Assembly (NCBI GenBank): GCA_003491285.1
Contig: CP022705.1
Location: 1,817,501-1,881,500 of the forward strand
Length of the DNA: 64,000 nucleotides
Direction: 5' to 3'
Source of the DNA: Methanobacterium sp. BRmetb2
GTDB taxonomy: Archaea; Methanobacteriota; Methanobacteria; Methanobacteriales; Methanobacteriaceae
Shown in pieces: positions 18,447 through 27,664 of the stretch. The position numbers were made by a program, and so were the translations under genes. The notes under the pieces were generated by a model. The model searched no databases, was not told the DNA's origin, and saw only the letters and a list, made by a program, of their open reading frames with translations. Position 1 is the stretch's first letter. Every line of letters starts with the position of its first letter.

Positions 18447-19463
18447 ATGACAGAACAAGCTATTGAGTTAAATAATCTCACCAAAAAATTCGGTGATTTT
18501 ACAGCGGTGGATGATCTATCGCTTGAGGTAGAACACGGAGAGATATTTGGCTTTTTAGGTCCAAACGGCGCAGGTAAAAGTACCACCATACGAATGCTCT
18601 GTACCCTGGCCCAACCTACATCCGGCTCAGCTAAAGTAGCCGGCTACGACTTAATTAAAGATTCTGCCAAAGTCCGCGAGAACATAGGACTTGTGGCAGA
18701 AAAGATGATTATGTATGATAAACTTACCGCGGCAGAAAATCTCCGGTTCTTCGGGAAGCTCTATGCTATACCAAAACAAAAGCTGGAGGAAAAAATAGAT
18801 GAGCTGCTTGAGCTGGTTAACATGCAGGTATGGAAAAATACGCAGATCAGTAAGTTTTCCACGGGTATGAAACAACGAATTAATGTTATCCGAGCGTTGC
18901 TTCCAGAGCCCAATGTACTATTCATGGATGAGCCCACACTGGGCCTAGATCCACAGACCACATTTTCTATAAGGGATATTACCAAAGATATCAACAAGAG
19001 CGGAGTCACAGTTATATTAACCACGCATGCTATGGCAGAGGCAGAAGCGCTGAGTGATCGCGTTGCAATCATTGATCACGGTAAGGTTGCTGCTTTAGAC
19101 ACACCTCAGAATCTGAAAAATAGGATAGCAGACAGTGATACTACTGTATTTGGCATAAAAATTACAAATCTGACATCTGAGTTGATGAAAAAGATTGATG
19201 CACTTGTTTGTGTGGCTGCTGTGGCCCAACAGGATCACTACAACCTGAAGATCAGTGCTAAGGGTACAGATGCTCTTAATCAGATCATTGATGCTATTCG
19301 TCGTGAAGGTGGTAAAATTGCCTCTATAACCAACAGCAATGAATCCACACTGGAAGATGTTTTCCTGGCTGTTACAGGTAAGGAAATGCGTGATCAAGCC
19401 AGTGAAAAATCAGCTCCTGTGCATCATGGGCATGGACCAGAACCTAAAGCAAGAGTAAGGTGA
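18447..19463 (+). CDS. ABC-2 exporter ATP-binding protein (DrrA-like)
   Basis: The 338-residue ATPase powers the permease encoded four bases downstream. Walker A is GPNGAGKST near residue 38, the signature is FSTGMKQR, Walker B is NVLFMDEPTLGLDP, and the H-loop is ILTTHAMAEAEAL. The C-terminal extension of about 120 residues is of the DrrA type and ends in HHGHGPEPKARVR, another histidine cluster. It follows padR by 63 bases. Export of a toxic compound or peptide is likely; the substrate is unknown. Confidence 0.92.
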   Translation: MTEQAIELNNLTKKFGDFTAVDDLSLEVEHGEIFGFLGPNGAGKSTTIRMLCTLAQPTSGSAKVAGYDLIKDSAKVRENIGLVAEKMIMYDKLTAAENLRFFGKLYAIPKQKLEEKIDELLELVNMQVWKNTQISKFSTGMKQRINVIRALLPEPNVLFMDEPTLGLDPQTTFSIRDITKDINKSGVTVILTTHAMAEAEALSDRVAIIDHGKVAALDTPQNLKNRIADSDTTVFGIKITNLTSELMKKIDALVCVAAVAQQDHYNLKISAKGTDALNQIIDAIRREGGKIASITNSNESTLEDVFLAVTGKEMRDQASEKSAPVHHGHGPEPKARVR

Positions 19464-19467
19464 TATC

Positions 19468-20652
19468 ATGGATGTCGTGAAAATATTAAAAGACAGCTAC
19501 CATGTAATGGCTAAGGACATGTTGGAACTCAAACGCAACCGAATGTCGCTGGCAACACTGTTTATTATGCCTTTATTATTCCTGGTCATGTTTGGTTTCA
19601 TTTTCCCCAGCGGTAACACGCAACAGAACATGCCCATGGGGTTGGTCAATCTCGATCAGGGTCAGGGAAGTAATGAATTCATAGCTCAGTTGGAGGCCAT
19701 GAATAAAAATACCAGTTATATGGAGTTTAAAAATTATTCCAGCATAGATGATGCTAAGACTGCAATTAACAAGGGAAAGATATATGGTGTATTTATTATA
19801 ACTCCTGGATTCTCTGATAATCTAACGAATGGAAAATCTGCCGATTTTACGGTATATGTTGATAACAGCAACCCTCAAAGTTCCATGCAAATTCAACAGG
19901 TATTATCCAGCACAGTAAGTGGCATGAATGATATGAAGGCCGAGGCTAATATAGTAGATCTCAGTAAGGCAACAAATCAGCCCGTTAATCCCCAGGCCAT
20001 GATTTTCCCTTACATCCTTAACGTTCAAACCACAATACCAGGACAAACAAATTACTTCAACTTCCTGGCACCGGGATTGATGATCATGATCGTGATGATG
20101 AGTGTCATGACTGGTATTCCGGAAGCTATCTCTAAAGAGAAGGAAATGGGCACCTTTGATGGAATGTTATCAGCACCAATCAGTCAACTCTCTGTTATCG
20201 TTGGTAAAACTGCAGCACTGTGCACCAGAGGTTTAATCCAATGCGTAATAATACTTGCAATTGCTATAGTTCTCTTTGGAGTTACCATTCAAGGAAGCAT
20301 CCTGCTGGCATTCTTTATGCTCCTTCTAGGCATATTCAGCTTCATAGGAATAGGAATACTTGCCATTTCCCTGTCTGGAGATCAGGCCTCAAGTACCATG
20401 ATTGTGAACCTGTTGATGTTTCCTATGATGTTCTTGGGAGGTGTTTTCTACCCGATTCAACAGATGCCATGGTTTATGCAGGCTATTTCGCAGGTAATCC
20501 CGTTGACTTATGCTGCTGATGCAATGCGTAAGATAATGCTTTTAAATGCGGGTGTTGGAGATGTAATGACTCAGATACTTATACTGGTAGCTTTTGGAGT
20601 TGTTACAATGGCTATTGCAGTGCCGCTCTTCAGGAGATCCATGACCAGATAG
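19468..20652 (+). CDS. ABC-2 type permease
   Basis: A 394-residue membrane subunit. One helix near residues 28-50 (MSLATLFIMPLLFLVMFGFI) is followed by a large outside domain (about 50-200), then five helices in the C-terminal half, including FLAPGLMIMIVMMSVMTGIP. The segment AISKEKEMGTFDGMLSAPIS is the conserved cytoplasmic ABC-2 loop. It starts four bases after the ATPase gene and ends the operon. Together they form a complete exporter. Confidence 0.9.
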   Translation: MDVVKILKDSYHVMAKDMLELKRNRMSLATLFIMPLLFLVMFGFIFPSGNTQQNMPMGLVNLDQGQGSNEFIAQLEAMNKNTSYMEFKNYSSIDDAKTAINKGKIYGVFIITPGFSDNLTNGKSADFTVYVDNSNPQSSMQIQQVLSSTVSGMNDMKAEANIVDLSKATNQPVNPQAMIFPYILNVQTTIPGQTNYFNFLAPGLMIMIVMMSVMTGIPEAISKEKEMGTFDGMLSAPISQLSVIVGKTAALCTRGLIQCVIILAIAIVLFGVTIQGSILLAFFMLLLGIFSFIGIGILAISLSGDQASSTMIVNLLMFPMMFLGGVFYPIQQMPWFMQAISQVIPLTYAADAMRKIMLLNAGVGDVMTQILILVAFGVVTMAIAVPLFRRSMTR

Positions 20653-21053
20653 ATAAATGAATCTAACAAAACAAGATTGGATGATTAAAAACTTATTGAT
20701 TTGTAATAGTGGATTTTATTCCACTATTCCATAAATTATTTTATGAAATTTGAGGATAAGGCAAAAAAAATTGTTGAAAACGAGTGCAAAATTATTTTTT
20801 AGGTATTATGGATTTATTTCTGGTCAAAAATGCCGTTATTGAACAATTCAGATCATTATTTTATTAATATCCGCGAACAATCTCATAGGAATTACTGTGC
20901 TTTTTAAAAAATAAATTTAAAATATTTTTTTATGTACTCTTCATCATTATTTCAGCTTAAAACGAAATTTCTATATACTGTGGGGCGGTATAATATTAGT
21001 AGTAGGTAAACCTACAAACTATAAGCAAATATTGTTTATTGTGAGGTGATAGG
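20653..21053. other. Intergenic with lipoprotein promoter
   Basis: About 400 bases without a gene. A TATA-like CTATATAC at 20971-20978 and a dyad at 21002-21015 precede the lipoprotein gene. GAGGTGAT at 21041-21048 is its ribosome binding site. Confidence 0.45.
21002..21015. promoter_or_regulatory. Dyad GTAGGT-AA-ACCTAC
   Basis: A perfect dyad with six-base arms and a two-base centre, about 30 bases after a TATA-like element and 40 bases before the lipoprotein start. It is placed like an operator across the transcription start. Confidence 0.45.
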
Positions 21054-21464
21054 TTGAGAAATTCAAAAATGTTGCAAATAGGTTTAGTGGTTTTAGTTTG
21101 TTGTATTGTTGCTTTATCTGGTTGTACTACTAATAATGACACCTCCAGTTCTGACACATCTGGTTCAGACGCATCCAGTTCCAATGATTCTGGTACAAAT
21201 GCTTCCAATTCAGATGATGTTATGGTCACTGTAAATTATGATGGTAACTGGGGTGGATCCGCAAGTGGTGAATTTGGATATAAGGGATTGTCAGGTAATG
21301 GTGATCAAACAGTTAATTTAGGTAATATATCTGGTACTTTAACAGTCAGTACTTGGACTACAGAAGGATCCGGACCAATGAGTCTTAAGGTAACAAGGGG
21401 TGGGGAAACTCTGGGAGAAGAGTCTAACTCATATCCATCAGCTACTGTAACCATTACGGTCTAA
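21054..21464 (+). CDS. Small lipoprotein
   Basis: A 136-residue exported protein. The signal peptide ends in the lipobox LSGC at residues 23-26. A Ser/Thr/Asp/Asn linker (TSSSDTSGSDASSSNDSG) follows, and then a compact beta domain of about 80 residues with VTVNYDGNWGGSASGEFGYK. A TTG start is supported by GAGGTGAT five bases upstream; an ATG at 21069 is the alternative. Similar small lipoproteins are frequent in Methanobacterium. The ligand is unknown. Confidence 0.7.
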   Translation: MRNSKMLQIGLVVLVCCIVALSGCTTNNDTSSSDTSGSDASSSNDSGTNASNSDDVMVTVNYDGNWGGSASGEFGYKGLSGNGDQTVNLGNISGTLTVSTWTTEGSGPMSLKVTRGGETLGEESNSYPSATVTITV

Positions 21465-21468
21465 ATCC

Positions 21469-21487
21469 CTTTTTTTCTTTTTTTATT
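21469..21487 (+). terminator. T-rich terminator after the lipoprotein gene
   Basis: Two T-runs of about seven interrupted by one C and one A begin five bases after the stop codon. Confidence 0.45.
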
Positions 21488-21797
21488 TAAAATTCATCAA
21501 ATCATTTTTTATTATCCAAACTTAGAAATTCAAATATTTTTCAAGTGGATACTGAGTTAGGTCACAGAACGATAATTTTATGGTTTTCAAGAAGAATCAT
21601 CTAAATGTTGGTTTAAATTTCACTAATTTAAATTGTTTGTAACGTGGTTGGTGCGATTTTAAAAATTATTTGCAAACTTAGACAGGAACTGAAGGTATTA
21701 ACTTTAATAATATGTAAAGGATAAATACTCAGTAAATATTATTTCAAATTAAAAATAATTTGGAGGAAAGAAGTTATTATTTATAGGGGGAACTATT
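21488..21797. other. Intergenic, AT-rich, no gene
   Basis: About 310 bases before the C45-type gene. AGGGGGA at its end is the ribosome binding site for a TTG start. Nothing else is recognisable. Confidence 0.35.
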
Positions 21798-23072
21798 TTG
21801 GTAAATTACAAACTATTTTTAATATTAATCATCATGGTCGTTGTTATTATAGCAGGAATTATCAGCCAGATAGAAACCACCACAACTGCAGAAAGTGTTA
21901 ATCCTGCAGGAAAAGTTGTGGCCACCTACGGTGAGGGGAAACTGTACCAATACGGTCCATTATACCTGGTGGAACTGCATGGCAGTTATCGTGAGATGGG
22001 CAGGCAGTACGGGGCGTTACGAAATAATACTCTACATGATATTTACAACCGGGTAACCGCCGGTCCTGAATTCCTAAACATTTTAGCATCCAGTGGAATT
22101 AATGAAAGTGATCTGGATACTTTAGAGAGTGATATTAAGCAGACTTATGTCCAATACCCTCAGTATAATGAGATAATCATGGGGATATCTGAAACCACAG
22201 GCATGGGAGATGATACCTATCTAACCTGCAGTATAATGAAAGAATTATACTATATGAGCTCTAACCAGTCTTCAAACTCCCAGTGTTCATTTGCTGCAGC
22301 GTGGGGGGCATATACTCCAGACTCGTCGTTGGTAGCTGGGCGTAATTATGATCTGGGCACTAACATGGCTAATTATACTGAAATAGTTGTTTATAATCCT
22401 GACGATGGTAGTATACCCGTTGCTAATATGGGATATATAGGTTCAATATACTTGACATCTGGTGTCAATCGAGATGGATTGTTTATGGAATTAAACAGCG
22501 GTGTTACACCAGCCCAGTGGCTAAAAGTCAGAGATCTTTATATGAATATAACTAGACCTGCCACTGCTCCTGTTGACACCAACCTGGAAATATTCCAACT
22601 ACTACAAAATTCATCCGACATGACTGAATTGGAACAGAACTTCCAGAAGGCAGGTACCACTGCAGGAACTATTATTAACGCAGCAGATAAAGATGAAGCC
22701 AATTCTTTTGAATGGATGCCCTATACCTATAGAATAAGGCCTCCTCAATACAACGGCTTCATAGCAGCTACAAATATTTTCATTGATCCATCATGGGGTC
22801 TTAAACAACCAGACTCGGGAAGTGCTCTTGATTCTGGTGAAAGTGTTTTGAGAATGGATAATTTACTGAAGCTAGGTCGGAAGAACAAGGGAAAAATAAC
22901 ACCAGAGGTAATGATGCAGATGATGAGCACACCAATACCTAATGGTGGGCCACTGTTTCCTACTCATACCAGTTATGAGATGGTAGTGGAACCTTCAAAT
23001 CTCAAGGTCTGGTTTAGAGTACCCCACTATTACAACTGGACGGGTGTGGATCTTAGAAATCACTTCAGCTGA
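21798..23072 (+). CDS. C45-type autoproteolytic acyltransferase/hydrolase
   Basis: A 424-residue membrane-anchored or exported protein. The first helix (LFLILIIMVVVIIAGII) anchors it. HGSYREMGRQYGALRNN at about residues 61-77 matches the entry motif of the acyl-CoA:6-aminopenicillanate acyltransferase (C45) family. QCSFAAAWGAYTPDSSLVAG supplies the catalytic cysteine, near residue 163, and GRNYDL follows as in Ntn-hydrolases. Self-cleavage before that cysteine would give two subunits. The substrate is unknown; a cell-wall or lipid amide is possible. It starts with TTG after AGGGGGA. Confidence 0.8.
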   Translation: MVNYKLFLILIIMVVVIIAGIISQIETTTTAESVNPAGKVVATYGEGKLYQYGPLYLVELHGSYREMGRQYGALRNNTLHDIYNRVTAGPEFLNILASSGINESDLDTLESDIKQTYVQYPQYNEIIMGISETTGMGDDTYLTCSIMKELYYMSSNQSSNSQCSFAAAWGAYTPDSSLVAGRNYDLGTNMANYTEIVVYNPDDGSIPVANMGYIGSIYLTSGVNRDGLFMELNSGVTPAQWLKVRDLYMNITRPATAPVDTNLEIFQLLQNSSDMTELEQNFQKAGTTAGTIINAADKDEANSFEWMPYTYRIRPPQYNGFIAATNIFIDPSWGLKQPDSGSALDSGESVLRMDNLLKLGRKNKGKITPEVMMQMMSTPIPNGGPLFPTHTSYEMVVEPSNLKVWFRVPHYYNWTGVDLRNHFS

Positions 23073-23892
23073 ATATATGTTTTACTTGAACTTTTAGCCT
23101 TCAAGTAATCTAGAAGTGCATATGATCCTGGTGACATGAGGATCAAAAATTATTACACGTCCTTTTCGTGACCCGGCCACATGTTATTTTCAATTAGTTT
23201 TTAGTGACCCTGTTGAAAAATGAAGATTCCTTTTCGTTAATACTTTACTTATTTTTTAAAAGATTCAAAATATTACCTTTGGTAGGGATTTTTTACAAAT
23301 TACCTTTTTTAATTTTAGAGTTGTCAATCCCATTTTTTAATTTACAATCTAATTTTTAAATTCTGGGATTTATAGGAAATTAAACTCCAAAAAATTGTAA
23401 TAGGCTAACATTGTGGTGAATAATAGTTTGGAAACTATGCGGTTTTCTGTACAAATACTGATTCAAACCTGCTCTTGTGAACTTGAATATCAATTATTAT
23501 TTTTTGAATAAATAACAGTTTATATCACTTTTCAAAAGATTAATAATACATATTAATATATTACTTAAAAATAATATACGCTTTTTTGTCTTTGAATTTC
23601 TAAGGTTTAAAGTATTAATTTTCCTTTAAAATTCAAACAAATTTTATTTTTACTAAGAAAAGCTTGAAAAAATCTTTAAATACTATAAAATAACTATAAT
23701 AATTAGATTAAATAAATTAAAAGGTGATTATCAACTAGATTAAAGTAATACAAAATAATATGATTTTTAAAATCCAGGGCATTTTAGGAGCAAAATAATG
23801 CCCCCGTTTATAAAATCTGTATTTATGAAAAATAATTAAATGCCTTAAATTTATTTAAAAGAATGAAAGTTCAACTAAGAGGAGCTGATTTG
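23073..23892. other. Intergenic, very AT-rich, no gene
   Basis: About 800 bases with T- and A-rich tracts and no credible frame. A TATA-like TTTAAATACTATAAA lies near 23675-23690, and GAGGAG at 23879-23884 serves the next gene. Confidence 0.4.
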
Positions 23893-24345
23893 ATGAGTGA
23901 AGAAGAAATGAAAAAAACTGGTGTTGTATTAGCAGGACATGGAAGCAGCCTGCCATTTGGAAAACAAGTCTTAGAAGATTTAGCTGAACAGTACAAAAAA
24001 AATTCAAAGTACCTGGTTGAGATCGGTTTTATGAACATATCCAAACCATCTATACCCGAGGCCATTAATACACTGGCGGTTAGGGGTGTGAATGAGGTTA
24101 TTGTGCTGCCAGTATTCCTTGCACACGGAGTCCACACCACACAGGACATACCCCGCATCCTTGGTTTAAAAAATGATGAATCTTCACATAAACACAGTCA
24201 CCACCATGCACATGGCAGTGACCATAATGAGGAAATTGAGTTTGATGGCCAGATCCTATACGGTGAGCCTCTGGGGGCAGATTCCCGGCTGGTGGATATA
24301 ATAGAAGACCGGATTGAATCTGTTATTAAAGATGCAAAAGATTAG
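23893..24345 (+). CDS. cfbA: Sirohydrochlorin cobalt/nickel chelatase (CbiX-S)
   Basis: A 150-residue small CbiX-type class II chelatase. VVLAGHGSSLPFGKQVL at the N-terminus carries the first metal-binding histidine and VLPVFLAHGVHTTQDIP the second pair. A histidine-rich insert (HKHSHHHAHGSDH) lies before the last strands, as in archaeal CbiX-S. In methanogens this enzyme inserts nickel for coenzyme F430 and cobalt for cobamides. The ATG at 23893 has GAGGAG eight bases upstream; an ATG at 23863 is less likely. A P1B ATPase gene follows 44 bases later, a metal-related neighbour. Confidence 0.88.
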   Translation: MSEEEMKKTGVVLAGHGSSLPFGKQVLEDLAEQYKKNSKYLVEIGFMNISKPSIPEAINTLAVRGVNEVIVLPVFLAHGVHTTQDIPRILGLKNDESSHKHSHHHAHGSDHNEEIEFDGQILYGEPLGADSRLVDIIEDRIESVIKDAKD

Positions 24346-24389
24346 TTATCTATCAAAACTTTTTATAAAGGTAGGAAAGGTGCACCGGA

Positions 24390-26312
24390 TTGAAATTTAA
24401 CATTAACCAACTACAAATGAACCGGGAGTTCTGGACAATTGTTTTAACAATTATCTCGGCTATATTCCTTTTAATCAGCTGGTTTGGATGGCTTAATAAT
24501 ATTTTACCCTTTGATGTGGCACTCATCAGTGTAGTTATAAGTGGTACTCCCATTGTATTTGAAGCAGCAAAAGCATTGATCCAGGAATTTGATATAAAAG
24601 CAGGAATTCTGGTTAGCATTGCTTTGATAGCGTCAGTTGCTATTGGTGAATATTTTGCAGCTGGAGAAATAGCAGTTATCATGATGATCGGCGAAATCTT
24701 AGAAGATAGGACTGTTAGAAAAGCGCAGGAAAGTGTTAAAAAATTACTTCAGCTCGCACCTCCTGTGGCCAGGATAAGGACCTCTAGCGGTGAAAAAGAA
24801 GTTTCCATTGAAGATGTAAAGATAGATGACGTAATACTGGTTAAACCCGGTGAAACCATCCCGATAGATGGTATTATAATAAAAGGCCACACTTCTATAA
24901 ACCAGTCCATTATGACTGGAGAGTCTATACCTGTTGATAAAGGTGTGGATGATGAGGTATTTGTAGGGACATTAAACCATTTAGGGGTCATTGAGGTTAG
25001 GGCCACCAAGATTGGTGAAGATACTTCCCTTGCAAAATTAATAAGATTGGTTAAAGAGGCAGAAGATAAAAAAGCACCTATAGTACGGATAACCGACAGG
25101 GTAGCCACATTTATAGTGCCCATGGCCATCATAGCTTCGGTAGTTACCTATTTACTAACCAAGGATATCATAAGGCTGGTGACTATCCTGGTTGTTTTCT
25201 GTCCCTGTGCCCTGGTACTTGCCACACCCACAGCTATCATGGCCGGCATCGGAAATGCGTCACGTAAAGGTATACTAATTAAAAGTGGCGAAGCACTGGA
25301 GAATGTGGCCCAAATTGATACTGTACTATTTGATAAAACAGGAACAGTTACTAATGGAACACCTGAAGTTATTGAAATCTTACCACTACACAAAGACTAC
25401 AGCAGAAAAGAGATTCTTAGACTAGCAGCAACTGCAGAAAAGTTTTCAGAACACCCTCTGGGTAAAGCAGTTTATTTAAAAGCGCAGCAAGAATCTATAG
25501 ATGTATTTGATCCTCAAGAATTTGAAATGATGTTAGGTAAAGGGGTTTCTGCAGTAGTAGATAATAGAAGGGTTAATGTTGGCAATCAAAAGCTCATTGA
25601 CCAGGCCGAATCTATTGAATTAAATCAGAATGAGCAGGATCTCACTTCATTTCAGGAAAACACGGGAAAAACAGTTTTGATTGTCTCAGTTGAAGACTTT
25701 ATTGTAGGTCTAATAACTGTAGCAGATAGAATAAAACCCAATGCACCCGAAACAATACGCCAGCTTAAAAAGATGGGTTTAAATGATATTCTTATGTTAA
25801 CTGGGGACAATAAAAATGTGGCCCTTTCTATTGCCAAAGAGGTCGGTATAGATGAGGTTTATCCAGACCAGCTTCCTGAAGGTAAGGTACAAATCCTTGA
25901 GAACCATTTAGCTGATAATAAAAAGGTGTGCATGGTTGGTGACGGGATTAATGATGCACCGGCCCTGGCTATATCAGATATTGGTATTTCTATGGGGGCA
26001 TTAGGAGCTGATGTGGCAATAGAAACTGCAGATATTGCCTTAATGTCTGATGATATAGGTAAGATCCCCGAACTTATAACTCTCTCTAGAAAAGTTTTAA
26101 GTACTATAAACATTAATATTGCAGTTCCTATTTTGATTAATTTGGTAGCTGTTCTCCTTGCAGCCTTTGGTCTTATTGGACCAGTTTTTGGAGCGTTAAT
26201 CCATAATTTAGGGTCTGTACTGGTCATTGCCAACTCTTCTCGATTGATAAATTATAAAACTACTTTTCAAATCCAAAGGGGGGGGGGGACTGGCAATAAA
26301 CTCTTTAATTAA
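24390..26312 (+). CDS. P1B-type heavy-metal ATPase
   Basis: A 640-residue ATP-driven metal pump. The membrane CPC motif (FCPCALVLATPT) is at residues 271-273, the phosphorylated DKTGT near 315, the SEHPLG nucleotide motif near 354 and GDGINDAPAL in the P domain. There is no N-terminal metal-binding domain. It resembles Zn/Cd/Co or Cu exporters; the exact metal is not certain. The start is TTG with AGGTG upstream, while an ATG at 24417 is possible. A run of 11 G at 26278-26288 falls within the last dozen codons and could shift the C-terminal tail. It follows cfbA closely. Confidence 0.92.
   Translation: MKFNINQLQMNREFWTIVLTIISAIFLLISWFGWLNNILPFDVALISVVISGTPIVFEAAKALIQEFDIKAGILVSIALIASVAIGEYFAAGEIAVIMMIGEILEDRTVRKAQESVKKLLQLAPPVARIRTSSGEKEVSIEDVKIDDVILVKPGETIPIDGIIIKGHTSINQSIMTGESIPVDKGVDDEVFVGTLNHLGVIEVRATKIGEDTSLAKLIRLVKEAEDKKAPIVRITDRVATFIVPMAIIASVVTYLLTKDIIRLVTILVVFCPCALVLATPTAIMAGIGNASRKGILIKSGEALENVAQIDTVLFDKTGTVTNGTPEVIEILPLHKDYSRKEILRLAATAEKFSEHPLGKAVYLKAQQESIDVFDPQEFEMMLGKGVSAVVDNRRVNVGNQKLIDQAESIELNQNEQDLTSFQENTGKTVLIVSVEDFIVGLITVADRIKPNAPETIRQLKKMGLNDILMLTGDNKNVALSIAKEVGIDEVYPDQLPEGKVQILENHLADNKKVCMVGDGINDAPALAISDIGISMGALGADVAIETADIALMSDDIGKIPELITLSRKVLSTININIAVPILINLVAVLLAAFGLIGPVFGALIHNLGSVLVIANSSRLINYKTTFQIQRGGGTGNKLFN
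26278..26288 (+). repeat. 11-G homopolymer in the ATPase 3' end
   Basis: Eleven consecutive G occur in otherwise AT-rich DNA. One fewer G would extend the protein with LAINSLIKIIK, and one more would end it soon after as DWQ. Slippage or a sequencing error are both possible. Confidence 0.75.
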
Positions 26313-26393
26313 AATCATAAAGTGATTGATAATTAAATTACACTCTTACATCTCTTAATAGGGCTGAGACTAGAATTGTTAACATTTTATCTC

Positions 26394-27140
26394 TTAAAGT
26401 TTTAGTTTGTCCACAGCCCATATGAATTCATTTACCTGGTCTTTTATGGTGTTATTGGGAGTTCCATAAGCTTCGAATATAATGGTTGGTGTTCCATTTT
26501 CAATTATAGGGAGAGTACAGTACTCAAGACTGGATGGATTTGGAAGATCAAAATAATAAAGCCAGTCCAAGGAATCTGTAAGATTTTTAGAGATGTTTAA
26601 TGATTTATTATCATTTATGGGTACAAATACATACGGTGTGTTTATGTAGAGTCCATTAGAAGCATGTACATCTATCACTAAGCTGTAATTATCGGAATTT
26701 ACATCGGGAACAACGTATTTGTAAGCCAATTTCTGACCATTCAACCGCCCCATGGTATAATCATAGGTCTCCTGGGTGATGTTAATATAATAAAGGTAGT
26801 AACAATTCTCAAGAGATTTAGAATTATTTCTTATAATGGCCATGGTGGCGTTATGGGATCTTGATTCACGCGGGTGCATGCCCATGATATAGGCTATTTT
26901 CGTGATGGAATTTGGATTTCCATAGGGCCCTTCTTTGGTAACCCTACCCATAGATTCATTTCCCAAAATTTCACTGGTGACTTCTATTGAAGAGGTACTG
27001 GTGGCTGGCGATGTATCAGGGGATGGGGTTAGAACTCCTGCAATAATCACAATAAAAATTATCAAAAAACAGCATATATCCAAAAATGAAGATAAAAGAA
27101 TGTCTTTATGGGAATTGGTTTTTTTTATTTTGTCTTTCAA
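26394..27140 (-). CDS. Membrane-anchored M14-like carboxypeptidase-type protein
   Basis: A 248-residue protein with an N-terminal helix (FLDICCFLIIFIVIIAGVL) and an extracellular body. IAYIMGMHPRESRSHNAT has the HxxE zinc pair of M14 carboxypeptidases and deacylases near residue 93. SLVIDVHASNGLY supplies a third histidine and PTIIFEAYG a candidate catalytic glutamate. The arrangement suggests a small exported zinc peptidase or amidoligase-reversing enzyme. Family assignment is by motif only; it is shorter than classical M14 enzymes. Confidence 0.6.
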   Translation of the reverse strand: MKDKIKKTNSHKDILLSSFLDICCFLIIFIVIIAGVLTPSPDTSPATSTSSIEVTSEILGNESMGRVTKEGPYGNPNSITKIAYIMGMHPRESRSHNATMAIIRNNSKSLENCYYLYYINITQETYDYTMGRLNGQKLAYKYVVPDVNSDNYSLVIDVHASNGLYINTPYVFVPINDNKSLNISKNLTDSLDWLYYFDLPNPSSLEYCTLPIIENGTPTIIFEAYGTPNNTIKDQVNEFIWAVDKLKL

Positions 27141-27664
27141 TTAAATCACCAAATATTATAGACTTATTTTATACCAAGTATATTATAAAATTATTTTAAA
27201 AATTTTAGATGGTTAGTGTCATAACCTCTAACCATAACTCATCAAATATATATGTTGATAGATTTTTGATACGAATTATAATTTATTTTGGGATTGAGTT
27301 TGTGGTCAGTTCTGGCAATTGAAGATTCCAAATTTTAATCTCAATTAATAATCTTTTTTTGGAAAATATTTTTCTTGAAAATCAAAAAAACAGTTGGTAA
27401 TTAAATGTGCTATTTTTCTAGTTTTATAGATCTTTGTCTATCTGTTTTTAATCATATTTTTTCAAAAACATCAATAATTTTTTCTAAAATTGAAAAGAAT
27501 TATCGAAATGCTTATATGTACATATCGATAAAAAGAGTTAAGTAAATTATATTAAATTAAATTTGTAATTAGTACCCAAAAAAATCCTTCAAATTAGAGA
27601 ATTAAATCAAATTCATTAATTTAATTTTCTATTTAGAAAATCACGGTTAATTGGAGAAATAATT
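27141..27664. other. Divergent intergenic region
   Basis: About 520 bases between the M14-like gene and the methyltransferase gene, AT-rich with T-runs. A TATA-like element flanked by TATCGA repeats is listed separately. No coding frame is evident. Confidence 0.4.
27501..27530. promoter_or_regulatory. TATCGA inverted repeat around a TATA-like box
   Basis: TATCGA at 27501-27506 and TCGATA at 27525-27530 flank CTTATATG at 27511-27518. A factor bound to both arms would cover the TATA box. The half-site resembles the ATCGATAT of the padR operator 10 kb away. Confidence 0.45.
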
